64,000 nucleotides of DNA, taken from Ambrosia x helenae. Its lineage: Eukaryota; Streptophyta; Magnoliopsida; Asterales; Asteraceae. The translations under genes were made by a program, and so were the position numbers. The notes under the pieces were generated by a model. That model was not told the origin of the DNA, made no database searches, and saw only the letters and a list, made by a program, of their open reading frames with translations. The DNA is taken from the NCBI GenBank assembly GCA_030844895.1, contig CM061227.1:109732238-109796237 (forward strand), written 5' to 3'. Of the stretch, positions 1-10,865 are shown in pieces (the first letter of the stretch is position 1; each line of letters starts with the position of its first letter).

Positions 1-464
1 TATACCAACGGAAAATGTACATAAAATTAAGCACGAAAACGTATCACGCTTGACCTTTCTGATTATACAAAGTGCTTAGAAAGTTAAAGGTACATTATTG
101 TCAATTCTAAAAGTTGAAGGGTGAAATTCACAAAAAGAAAAAAAAAGGTATAGATAGTACACTTAAAAGCGTTTACATTTTATTTTTTAATTTTATTCAT
201 ATAATTTAACTAAAAATTATTATTATACAAATTTATCTCTCATTTTTTTAAACTCTCTCACATCTCATTTCTTAACTATAAAAATATAAAGGTTTGCTTT
301 AGTTTTTCTTAAATTTAAGAATTAAATTTAGTTTTCCTTAAAAATATAGGGATAAGATATAAAAATAAAAAATGAGATGTATTGAGGTTTTTAGTTAATA
401 TTTTTATATTTTATGATTTTAATGATTATAAAGACTAAGATAAACCATTTTCTATCAAATACTC

Positions 465-499
<35 letters not shown>
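1..499. other. AT-rich intergenic DNA ending in a (TA)n tract
   Basis: No coding signal is visible. The stretch is AT-rich with several runs of A or T and ends in an uninterrupted TA repeat at about 467-499, which forms the left border of the element that follows. Confidence 0.6.
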
Positions 500-501
<2 letters not shown>

Positions 502-2456
502 ATCCGGATATTTTAAAAACTCCCCTGAGTTGCGAGAACTTGAGAACTCCTCTAGACCAATGAAATGACGACACATAAGCAGCTCACCATTATAATAATA
601 AAGGACAAGAAAGTAATTTACCCCTCCCCTACCCCACCCCATCCCACCCCACACCCTTTATTAAAACATTCAGATTTGTTTTAATCAGATCCATCTCTCT
701 CTCTCTTCTTCTCTCTCTCACCTCTCTCACACACAAACACATACCCATCTCTCTCTCTCTTCTTCTCTCTCTCTCGTCCCACCTCTCTCTAAAAACAGGA
801 ATAACACCAACAAGAATAACCAAGAACAGATCTGAATGGTGGTGGTTCATGGAGGTGATGGTGGTTTTCGTAATGGGGTTTTCGAGGCCAGATCTGGTTC
901 GATGGTAGGCAAGGATGAGAAAAACAGTGTCGTTTTGTTGGGGGTGGTTTGAATGGGTAGTTGAGGGGTGGTTCCGGTGGGTGTGGTGGCTGGGGATGAT
1001 GGTTCATGGTTTGTGGGAGGCGACGGTTCCGGTGGGTGCGGTGGCTTGGGGGTGAAGGCGACGGGTGGGGATGGTTTTCATGGTGGTTCATGGCTGTGGT
1101 GGATGATGATGGATGATGGGGGTGGTTTCAGGTATATATTATTATTATTATTATTATTATTATTAAAGTCAAGAACCGCCATTAATGTTTTAAAACAACA
1201 ATGGGGTCAAATCTGAGAAAACCCATGTTGGAAAATGGGTTATTAAAGTGTATATTTTGATCACATCGCCTGAAGTGTTCATCTTCAACAGGTTGAAAGT
1301 CGCCTGAAAAAAGATTTGGGGGGAGAAGATTCGTGTAAAGTCTTTGTAGAAGAAGATAGTGTGGTGTGGCTGCTTATAATTTCTTCTCGTCAAACCAGGT
1401 AATTTTTTTTAATCAAGATGTGAATTTATATTATTGTAAGATGTGGCTTTCTTTTTGTGATACCAGGTATTTTTTTTGTAATTCAAGATGTGAATTTACA
1501 TAAGTGTAAGATGTGATTTTACAATATTTATATTGGTGTAAATATTTACATTGTAAATATTTACATTAGCGTGATGAAATCAAATCTTGTTTGGTTAAGC
1601 ATTTTAATAGAAATCTTCTTATATATAGTGGCAAACGATTTTACAATTTTTTACATTGGTGTAAGGGAATATTACATGTATTACATTGAATATGTATTAC
1701 ACTTATTTTTTGTAGGTTTTTGTAGTCTTTTATTTTTTGGACACATGTAAATACTTTTGTTACACTTATGTAAATCGGGTGATAGTCGTTCGTGCATAGT
1801 GACTTTTTGTTACACTTATTTATGTAGAGATGGATCCTCACACATGAAGACAATCCAAGGCCAATATGTTTTTGAAGAGCTAGTTAGATGTAGTTTTCTA
1901 TATATTTTAGTGGATTAGCAACTTGGTTATGTTTTCCTTTTCGTTGGTGTAACTATATTACATTGATGTATTTTTTGTTATTTTTCATGCAAGTTTGTTG
2001 TTTACATTGGTGTAAGGGAATATTTACATGTATTACATTTGATTACATTAATGTAAATAATTTTCATATATGGGTTTTTACACTGATGTAAATAATTTAG
2101 ATATATGGGGTTTCCTAAATAATGAATGCACAGATTTGATTTTTTTAATATGTATTATTTTTTGTTTTAAAAAATAAATGAATTAAAAAATAAAATAAAG
2201 TTTAAAAAATATGATACTTTAATAATTGAATAAAAAATTAATATGATATTATATTATTTTATTCTCTCTCATAGTATATTTTACCTAAATACCCTTATCT
2301 ACATTATTTTATTAAAAGATTACAAATAAAAAGTCAAGCCGCATGTCAAGACAAAAAAGTCTTATCATTTAATCTCAACCATTAGATCATCAAGATTAGT
2401 GGATCAAAAGAGTTCCTATGGTTCTCGCAACTCATACGAGTTTTCAAAGTATCCTA

Positions 2457-2460
<4 letters not shown>
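500..2460. mobile_element. (TA)n-bounded terminal-inverted-repeat element 1
   Basis: The left end (500-543) and the reverse complement of the right end (about 2415-2460) share a diverged inverted repeat of about 45 bp, including GAGTTGCGAGAAC and AAAACTC. Both sides abut TA repeats. Inside are CT-rich microsatellite tracts (690-790), a GGTGG-rich stretch (835-1130), a (TTA)n run (1138-1165) and, from 1420 to 2100, many copies of short motifs of the form TTACA...TGTAA. No transposase is visible, so it is non-autonomous. The (TA)n insertion preference recalls Micron-type MITEs, but the superfamily is not established. Confidence 0.6.
683..792 (+). repeat. CT-rich microsatellite, duplicated
   Basis: Two nearly identical blocks of (CT)n interrupted by CTTCTT, about 60 bp apart, lie inside the element at 500-2460. 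They give spurious Arg/Glu-rich reading frames on the other strand. Confidence 0.75.

Positions 2461-2521
<61 letters not shown>
2461..2521. repeat. (TA)n microsatellite, about 30 units
   Basis: An uninterrupted TA dinucleotide array joins the first and second (TA)n-bounded elements. Confidence 0.95.
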
Positions 2522-2522
<1 letters not shown>

Positions 2523-2524
<2 letters not shown>

Positions 2525-2891
2525 GGAAAGGATAAAATGAAAACCCCCTTGAGTTGAGAAAACCTTTGAAAACCCAAGTAAAAAACCATTATTTTTTTTT
2601 TTTTGAAAAAAATAACCAATGTAAAATACATGTTTTTAAGCATTTTGGGCAAAAAAAAAATAAACAAAGTTGCTAAAAAAACATACGTTTTCAGCTATTT
2701 ACCTATGTTTTTATCAACTTTGTTTAATTTTTTAAAAAAAATCCCATCGGCGCTTTTTTTATTTTTTGGTCCAAAACGCTTAAAAACATGTATTTTACAT
2801 TGGTTATTTTTTTCAAATAAAAAAAATGTTTTTTTACATGGGTTTTCGAAGGTTTTCTCAACTCAAGCGGGTTTTCATTTTATAATAGACC
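2523..2891. mobile_element. Foldback MITE 2, (TA)n-bounded
   Basis: The two halves are long, nearly perfect inverted copies of each other. ATAAAATGAAAACCC...CTTGAGTTGAGAAAACC at the left end returns inverted at the right end, and the inner arms (AATGTAAAATACATG and AAGCATTTTGGGC at the left) also pair with their inverted partners. RNA across it would fold into one hairpin of about 370 nt. It has no coding capacity and is flanked by TA tracts. Confidence 0.75.
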
Positions 2892-2911
2892 TATATATAT
2901 AATGTAAGTAT

Positions 2912-3326
2912 ATGGAGAAAACCCTTTTTAGAGTGAAAACTGTGGAAACTCTAACTTCCCGATTTTTATTTTTATGAAAATTTTAGGGTATGTAATATAC
3001 ATGATTCTAAGCATTTTGAGCCAAAAAAATCAAAAAAAGTGCCGAGCGTTTTTTTTTTTTTTTTTTTTTTTTTGAAAAAAAAAACCGTTTTCGGGTAACA
3101 CATGTTACCAGAAAATAACATGTGTAATTTTCGTGTAACATGTCTTACCCGAAAACTTTATTTTTAAAAAAAAAACCCGCTCGGCGCTTTTTTGATTTTT
3201 TTTTTTTACTCAAAATGCTTAGAATTATGTATATTACATGCCCTAAAATTTTCAGGCCCTAAAAAGCTCGGGAAGTCAGAGTTTCCACGGTTTTCACTCT
3301 AATAGTGGGTTTTCATAATATCCATC

Positions 3327-3329
<3 letters not shown>
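2912..3329. mobile_element. Foldback MITE 3, (TA)n-bounded
   Basis: A second hairpin element with different arms: GAGTGAAAAC.GTGGAAACTC and TATGTAATATACAT..TTCTAAGCATTTTGAG at the left pair with inverted copies at the right. The loop (about 3085-3150) holds repeated GGTAACACATGTTACC-like palindromes. The inverted right end begins AGGGGATGG, the same as the left end of the next element. Confidence 0.7.

Positions 3330-3391
<62 letters not shown>
3330..3391. repeat. (TA)n microsatellite
   Basis: About 30 TA units join elements 3 and 4. Confidence 0.95.
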
Positions 3392-3394
<3 letters not shown>

Positions 3395-5477
3395 GATGGT
3401 TCTAGAGTAAACTCTAAATATTTGAGTAAACTCCATAAACTCTATCACAACCATTGATCAAGCATGATCAATGGTTGTGGTTAATGGTCTCACCATTTGA
3501 CTAAAATACACCTTCTCTCTCTAACTTTATTGATATTATATTAGGAAAAGGGTAGATTTGTCCATTCATCCACCTTCTCTTTCCACCTTTTTTATCTTCT
3601 CTCTCCATCATTTCACCTTCTCTCTCCACCTTTTTGTATTCTCTCTCCACCTCCTTTCTTCTACTTTTCTCTCTACAATTTCTTTCACATATTAATTTTT
3701 AAAGATCCAGATTTATTAATAACGTATGCCACACGAGCCCTTTAACACATGTTACTTGGTCTCTTCAAACAAACTCATTTCACAGACATCACTAACACGT
3801 GTAGTTGGTTCAAATAATTATCACGTTAATTTTGGACTAGTATAACAACATAAAAGAACACATGTATATAAAAATTTATTGCAATCGACATTGAGTGTAA
3901 CAAATTAATTTCATATAAATCTAAACAATTAAAAAGATGATACAAAACTATCATAAACTAACAAAAACACATGAAACTTAAAATTATGCTTCATTCTTTA
4001 ATAGTCGTCTTCGGCGTTATGCTTCATTCCTTATTAGGCATCTTCAGCTTCATGTTTCAATCCTTAGCACTACATCTCTAGTCGATCCTTGTGCGGAGTA
4101 GCCGGCTTGAACTCCGGTGGTTTCTCATGGATACTCCTACATTAATTAGTTTTAGCATGTGTTAGCATCACTAGAAAATGTTAACTGGGTCAATTTGGGT
4201 GTTAATTGGACATATACAAACATGTGTTAGCATCACTAACACATGTTAATTGAACCATAACACGTGTTAGTTGGGCATATACTAACAGGTGTTAGCATCA
4301 CTAACACATGTTAATTGAACCCTAACGCATGTCAATTGGGATAAATTCATCGATAGGCACCAATACAAACATGTGTTAGCATCACTAACAGGTGTTAATT
4401 GAACCCTAACACATCAGTAAGCACCAATACAAAAATTCAAAACCTTCACATAGAATAACATATTTACAAGAAATTAAAAGTTAAAAAGAATTAGAAACAA
4501 ATCAAAAGATATACCAAGAAAAATAAAAACACATTTGCTATTTAACACTTGTTAATTAAACCCTAACACATGTTAATTGGGATAGATTCGGCTCTTAATT
4601 CAGCACTAATAGACCTTAAACAAAAAATATGCAATAAAAACACATTTACCCAATTCAAAAAATATGATATTTTTAACATCCAATCTAACATAAACAAAAA
4701 ATTAATAAAAAAAATAAAAAAGGTTAACATAAGTTTTTTTTTTTTTCATTCAAGCATTTGATCAAACACTTGGTGTGCAAACAAACTATCCCCAAAACTA
4801 TTTATATATTATAAAATCATTATCCTCATTAACAACTTTATTATTCAACCCATCTAATATAATAAATTATACATAACAGAGCATTCAAAAACAATTATTT
4901 CAACATCTATAATCAGTTCAAACAAAAACCCCAAAATTATTTCAACCTAAAGCCTAATTAAACCTAAAAATTAAAATCTAAAAAAATCGAAAATACTTAC
5001 AGGCTGTTATGATTCGAAAATGGTGGTGAATGGTTCTGTGGTCGTTGTTGATTATCTTGGTGGTGGTTGTTTCGATGGTGGGAGCGACGGTGGTGGTGAT
5101 GTTTGACGATGATGATGTTAAACGATGATGGTCGATGGGTGTTCCAGATGTTAATGATGGTGGTGGTTAGTGTGGTCGATAGTGGTGGTGGCCGCTCATG
5201 GTGGTGAGAGGTGGTGGTGGTTGTTCATGGTGGTGAGATGATAAAAATGAGAGAGAATGTGGTGGTGAGATAATGAGAGATAATGAGAAAGAATGGGTTT
5301 TATATAAGGAGGGGGAAATTATTCAAAATTGAAAAAGGGGGGAATGATAAAATGACCTTTATAACCTTGATAATATAATAATAAGAAGATGCTTGAGGGT
5401 GATGTGGACAAATGTGAGCCAAGTATTAGGTTTACTAAGGTTTACTCATTTTAGAGGGTTTTCTATGGATACTTCCC
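3392..5477. mobile_element. (TA)n-bounded element 4 with TAACACATGTTA array
   Basis: It starts AGGGGATGG next to a TA tract and ends TTCCCATATATATATA. The inverted repeat is weak (GTAAACTC/GAGTAAAC, reused near both ends). Between 3735 and 4585 the motif AACACATGTTA or its variants occurs more than a dozen times. At 5010-5240 there is a GGTGGT-rich tract. No transposase was seen. The extent is inferred from the TA tracts and the end similarity to element 3. Confidence 0.5.
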
Positions 5478-6036
5478 ATATATATATATAATTTACATGG
5501 TTTTCACAGTATTAATTTTTAACACTTTACACCCTTAGGAGGACGGGCGCTCCACTTAATTTTTTTTCACTTCACTGATTTCTATCAATTTTGCACTGAC
5601 ACATCACTTCACTAATTCATGTCATTGAAACCGGTTTTTGGAGGCAACACTTCACTGAAATGTACATTTATTTTTCATTTATATAAATATATATATAAAC
5701 TTTATTTTTTTCAAATTTAATTTTGCATTCAAAATTCAACCGTTGCAGTCACAGTGGTAGAAACTTTATTTATTTATTTATTTATTTATTTTGAATCGGT
5801 AGGTTAGAATTTATTGGCAACGGTTATAATTTTTTTAAACGGTCAAAATTGGGCTATAAATATTAACTGTGGGCATCCAAAAAAATCATATTTGCCCACG
5901 GTTACCCCACTTTAAACACTCAAACAATGACATGCTAGAACGAAGAAGTAGATATTGCCTTGGTAGTGTGCTACAAAGATGCAATAAATGACCTTGCCCT
6001 ACATCAACAACGCCGCCGCCACTCGGGTTAAGGGGG

Positions 6037-6168
6037 GATACCAGGTTCTGGGACCGTGTCTTGGCCCACTTCAACAGTCAAGTCGGTGTCAACGATCACA
6101 CCATTGAAAGCCTCCAACGCAAGTGGATCGATCTCAATAATAAATGTGATTGGTGGAGCACTCTCTAA
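6037..6168 (+). pseudogene. Myb/SANT-like (trihelix-type) domain remnant
   Basis: The reading frame carries FWDRVLAHFN, TIESLQRKW and DLNNKCDWW. This is the pattern of the Myb/SANT-like proteins that accompany PIF/Harbinger transposases and of related plant NAM-like genes. It ends at a stop in frame (6166-6168). The continuation in another frame (about 6170-6290) looks related but broken. PIF/Harbinger elements normally encode a transposase plus a SANT-like DNA-binding partner; only the partner remnant is visible here. It is probably non-functional. Confidence 0.6.
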
Positions 6169-6535
6169 GCAAACACTTTGAGGGAGCACCCGGGCATTGA
6201 GAAGGGGTTGGCTATCGAGTTCACACACGTGGACTATGCGGCTCGATACTGCAACAGTTTCGACCATGTCAAGGCATGACAATTGTTGCTCCATGTTTAA
6301 GTTTGTTTAATTTATGTTTTAATATTTTGTATTTTAATTATGTTTTAATATCAATATAATTGTGTTTTGTGTTTTTTATTTAATTATGTGTTATGCGTTT
6401 AAATTATGTTTTAAAATTTATAGAATTTAATTGAAAACAATTAAAATAATAAAAACAAACGGTTTCAAAACCGTGTTGTAACATACGGGTTACTGTCACG
6501 GACTCGCTATTAGCACCATCGACGAAACCAATACC

Positions 6536-7094
6536 CAAGGCCGGCTCTTAAGGGGTGCAGCGAGGACTCCCGGCCCGGGCCCAATTTTTTGGGGACACGT
6601 AAACCCTTCGGCAATCCAAGTTTTCTTAACAGTGATGTCCTTAATTCGATACATTTTTTTTATGTTTGAGCCCCAAAATTGTTAATCAAGTATTAATCAA
6701 AGTGGAGAGTAGTTTATATAAAATAGAAAGTAAAGAAATGTTGAGAGATGTCAAGAATTAAAGAAGAAAATGAAATGGTTTAAGGAAAAAAAAAATTCAA
6801 GTTTATTAATAAGTGTAGGACTAAAGATGATGAAGAAAATGAAATGAAAAGGTCTCACACTTAGTTGTTTTTGCTTTTTGCCGTTTGGTTTTGACTTCTT
6901 TTTTAACTTTTATTTTTGTTATGAAAAAATATTTTTCTTTAATTGCCAAACCTTCACCCATCAAATTAATATTACTTTAATCGTAACTTAAAAAATAGTT
7001 TACATTATTTATTTCGTTAAAGTTTAAAACTAAGGCAAAGGGGCACAATTTTTGCCGCTCGGCCCGGACGCCTGAATTTTCAAGGCCGGCCCTG
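6536..7094. mobile_element. hAT-type MITE, TIR CAAGGCCGGC
   Basis: The ends read CAAGGCCGGCTC and, inverted, CAGGGCCGGCCTTG. The 8-bp flanks CCAATACC (6528-6535) and CCGATACC (7095-7102) differ at one base, as expected for an aged 8-bp hAT target-site duplication. The interior is AT-rich without a coding frame. It is nested in the Harbinger-like element at 5538-7159. Confidence 0.75.
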
Positions 7095-7162
7095 CCGATA
7101 CCGTGCTGATAATGGGTTCCATAAGGTACTCCTGCAATACACGGGAAGCCTAGTCCCCCTTA

Positions 7163-8957
7163 CTGACTTTTGATAAATGGCTTTTGGTTAGTTTGTTACA
7201 TTGTCAGACAATGATTTGTTTCTTACTCTACAATGCATGTGCACCTTCTCTTACCTCTTAACTAGACTGTGTCTATTTGATACAGATAAAAAGACCGGTA
7301 CAATTATTTGCCTACCGGAAGATTTAAACATTGCCTCCAATGGTCCTTCCAACTCAACAATTTCTATCGGTTAGAATTGAATGGAGTAAATAAATAAATA
7401 AAAGTGTCGCAAGACACATGGGTTGGTTAGGATGGAAGGGCCACTACCCTCTTGAACCCTATATTTACTAAGCCTTTACCGCCATTTCATTTCTACTATT
7501 AAGTACCCTCAAGTCAACCACAAATTCATTGGAAGTACTATCCTCAAGTACCCTTACACACCACACTCACCAATCATATTCCCTGACAATAAAATCTTAC
7601 ATAAGTGAAGTACCTACGCAGATTTAGGTATTCGTAGAAACCACCTACATGCGGTACCCGCAAGTGGTGGTGACACGTGGATTGGAACCCTCGAGGCTCT
7701 ACCCACATGGCTCCCCTCCCCCCCCCCCCCCCTATAGAGGTGTCTATCCTCATGGTTGGACGAGTCATACTTCTGATCGAGACCCGTTTTATCTAGAGGG
7801 ACTCTATACATATTAGGAATTATATCTAAAACCTTATAGTGGTTGCATAACCCAAACATCCAAATAATAATATAAACAATAAAAATCATTAAAAAAAGAC
7901 ACAGTGGTTGCAACATCAACAACAGCCGCACATCTAGCCACGATAGTCGACCACCACAACCCACCGTAGACCACCTTTACATCTCTTAAGGTATGTTTTC
8001 TTTTCTTTAGCCGTAAATTGGGTGTTTTCTTCAATGTTGAGCCTTAAATTGGATGTGTTGTTGATGTTGAGCCTTAAATTATGTGTTTTGTTGAATGTTG
8101 AGCTATAAGTTAAGTGTTTTGTTGATTGTTGAGTCCTAAATTGAGTGTTTTGCTGAAAGTTAAGCCCTAATTGAGTTTTATTAGTTGTTAAAGTTAGAAT
8201 TGTGTAATTGTTAATAGTTTTGACTTTTGAATTTTGCTTTTAGAAACTATGAAGCAATTTTATATCTAGAATGTTAGGAGAGCTTAACGAACGACTAGTT
8301 AAGAATTACAGTATGTCATTCTAATAATACATTTTTGCTATATTTATTGCTATAACGTTAATCGTCGTTTAAAAAATAGTTTATATAACTCGTTAGCGCC
8401 TAATGGCTTTTTTACGGCTCGTAAAAAACACTTAAATCCTCATGATCAGCTCTGTCTTTCTTCTATTCAAGAAATAAGTGTTAAAATCTTTTAGATTGCA
8501 GATAATGATGGTTATTAGGAGTATATAAATATAACGGACGTAGATTGCTCATATTGTAGGTTTTATTTATAATAATAAGGATTCCTTTATTTTAGAAATC
8601 TATATCTATATATCTATACATACTAATAAATAAAATTCAATATGACCCATTGTCAATTTCTTATTCTAACTTCATTTTATTCACATTCTCATTTGGACAT
8701 GTGGTACTACTAAAGAATTTCTATGTATTTTTTTAACAAAAGGCAATAAATGAGAATGGAAAAGAAAATTGACCTAAATTAGGAACTTATTAAATATGTA
8801 TTTTTTATATTATTATCTTTATTACGCCACAAAGGTTTTCTTTATGCCATACTATTTTTGTAATAATAATATAAATTAGGAACGGTATTATTTATCTTTT
8901 TTTGATTACTTTGATGCCCACTGATTAGGTTATAAGCAAAATTGCTAGCAGTATACT
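7163..8957. other. Intergenic DNA, no gene recognised
   Basis: It contains a run of 14 or more C (about 7718-7732), several short open frames without recognisable motifs, and the degenerate tandem repeat listed separately. Nothing here supports a gene. Confidence 0.5.
8012..8175 (+). repeat. Degenerate tandem repeat, unit about 35 bp
   Basis: Four to five imperfect copies of a unit around TGTTGAGCCTTAAATTG...TGTGTTTTGTTGA follow each other. The copies differ by substitutions and small indels. Confidence 0.65.
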
Positions 8958-9321
8958 TTTGAAGGAACTGACAGAGTGGCAGGTTAATCTTTCTCTGAAT
9001 ATGCACATAAAGTCACCAACAATCTTCAACGGTTTAGTAATCTTTTACTTTTTATTTAAATATTTTGTTTGGATTCATTTAAATCAATCTGAATTTCAGT
9101 CTGGGGTTGGTGAAATTGGATGTTTGAATTAATGTTCTTAACGTAAATTTCAATAAATATTCGAGAAGTTGTCTGTGATTAATGGTGTTTTTTATATTTT
9201 ATTTTATTTACATTGGTGGGTGATTGAAGTGAATGGGAGCTCGGGAAACAAGTTATGTGAATGAAGTATACCAGCTTCAAGTTAATTTCGAGGAGAATTA
9301 TTCTAGGGAAGCACCTCAAGG
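8958..9321 (+). pseudogene. Ubiquitin-conjugating enzyme E2 fragment (UBC15-18-like)
   Basis: Three short pieces match the N-terminal half of plant UBC15/16/17/18-type E2 enzymes in order: KELTEWQVN (about 8962-8990), HKVTNNLQRF in another frame (about 9007-9036), and VNEVYQLQVNFEENYSREAP (about 9258-9318). E2 enzymes carry activated ubiquitin on a cysteine. The exons with the active site (the HPHIYSNGHICL region) were not found. The second and third pieces are separated by about 220 bp that may be an old intron. The frame change and missing core make this a captured or decayed fragment. The family call rests on my recognition of the E2 beta-strand sequence. Confidence 0.5.
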
Positions 9322-9474
9322 TGAGTGGATAATGATTTGATCTTGGGCTTAGTTGATCCTTTTGGTTATGCGTATGCAATTTGGCTTCTTGCTTACAAGT
9401 TGTTTGATGCAATGACACAGTTAAAACGACTACACTCATGTGAAATGATAGTTTGTTTAAAGGCACACTACCTA

Positions 9475-9636
9475 GTGGCGCAGCTTGAAAAAATACATAG
9501 GGGGCCGAAATCACGGGACCATTAATTTAGGGGGGACAAACTCAATACGTATAATATTTTCAAACGAAATACACGTAAATTTACATTACTGAGCAAAAAA
9601 CGGAGCGGAGCACCCCCTTAAAAGCTTCACCCATGG
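9475..9636. mobile_element. Small MITE with 9-bp target duplication
   Basis: CACTACCTA occurs directly on both sides (9466-9474 and 9637-9645). The ends GTGGCGCAGCTTG and inverted CCATGGGTGAAGCTT are imperfect inverted repeats. It is 162 bp and has no coding capacity. It resembles hAT or MULE MITEs with an AGTGGCG(G/C)AGCTTG end. Confidence 0.6.
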
Positions 9637-9645
9637 CACTACCTA

Positions 9646-10865
9646 CATGAAAATGACATGACAGTTTGACAATGACTTGTAGTTAAAACCAGTACTACAC
9701 TACGTTTTATACATGTGTTTCAAAATTGTTGTGAGAAACAAGAACCAAAATTTAATTATATAAAACAATAAAAAAATAATTATGTGTAACTTTATTAATA
9801 AATGATATTTTTTGTTTAGTTTGACACTAATATTAGTTTTTCAATGATTATTAATGGAAGGGTAGAAAGTTTTCTATGGCCTAGCATGGATTGCCAAATG
9901 GATATCGCTGCAAGATTTAATGACCATTTGGATAAGGTTAGAAAATGATGTAATTTGTCCAAAATAGAGTAATTTGAGTTCTGATCCACTTCCTCTCTTT
10001 GATTACCTTCTTTCTAAATTCTAAGAGGTAGTCAACTAATCCTGGAGAAATCTTATAACTACTATTTTTATGATTTTTTTGTAATAATATTACTGAGTTC
10101 TGATAATAATCTTTATCGGTCAGTGGTTAGAAAAAAAAAAGACGAAAATAATGTTACAGGATATATCTTAGAACTTGAAGATCTTCATGTTATATGCATA
10201 TATAGTTTTCCCATGATCATGACATTTTTTTCTTCAACATTTAGCAAGTATCTGCGTTACGGATGTCGCCTCGATCACAAGGCCGTCCCTCTCTCAAAGG
10301 TATCTACAATTACTTGCGTGTTATGTTCTAGAGAGTTAATCTTAGTGTTATTTGTGATCATACTAGTTGTAGGAAGTTAACATTGTTTTATTCCTTTGGT
10401 CTCCATGTCAAGGTGACTTCACATCTTGCATATAATGTTAAGGGTTCTGGGTTTCATACACTCCGTGACATCACATTTCGAGGGTGTGACATTACATTTT
10501 GAGGTATGTAACAGTCTTCTATTGGTGTGTGATATGAGTTAGGATGTATGATTCTTAATTAGAGAGTGTATGATTTTTAAATACCTATGTTAATTGTTTT
10601 CATTGATGTGTTGTCATGTGTAGTTGACACTTGTGAATTGATGAATTCTTAAAAGAAGTTCTTCAATTGGATGCTTTTCTCTCCTTTTTATGTTTAGTGG
10701 TTAAGGAATATTTGCTAAAAACCACAAGGGAACAAGCATCTGAACATTGGTTCAGAAACCCACAGAATCGATCAGTATTATAACAATGTTTGTAATTTTA
10801 CGATTGGCTCTAGTTTCTTTAAGTATCCTACATCAGAAATTATAGTGTGATATCTTATATTCTTA
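9646..10865. other. Intergenic DNA, possible exon-like scraps
   Basis: Short frames around 9870-9950 and 10240-10300 end at GT-containing sites and look exon-like, but I recognise no family. The rest is AT-rich. Confidence 0.4.

Larger units (their letters stand above)
5538..7159. mobile_element. PIF/Harbinger-like element, interrupted by a hAT MITE
   Basis: The left end GGAGGACGGGCGCTCC and the inverted right end GGGGGACTAGGCTTCCCG are similar, and both sides carry the 3-bp TTA (5535-5537, 7160-7162) typical of PIF/Harbinger target-site duplications. The sub-terminal CACTTCACTGATT repeats match those of the element at 10866-11826, so the two are related. Inside lies a Myb/SANT-like coding remnant (6037-6168). 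A 559-bp hAT-type MITE is inserted at 6536. Confidence 0.65.

Noticed and set aside
463..1216. Short frames with Ile/Tyr, Arg/Glu, Pro/His or Gly-rich runs
   Set aside because: They follow from TA, CT and GGTGG repeats.
9179..9514. 111-codon - strand frame
   Set aside because: It is the shadow of the E2 fragment and of the MITE next to it on the other strand.
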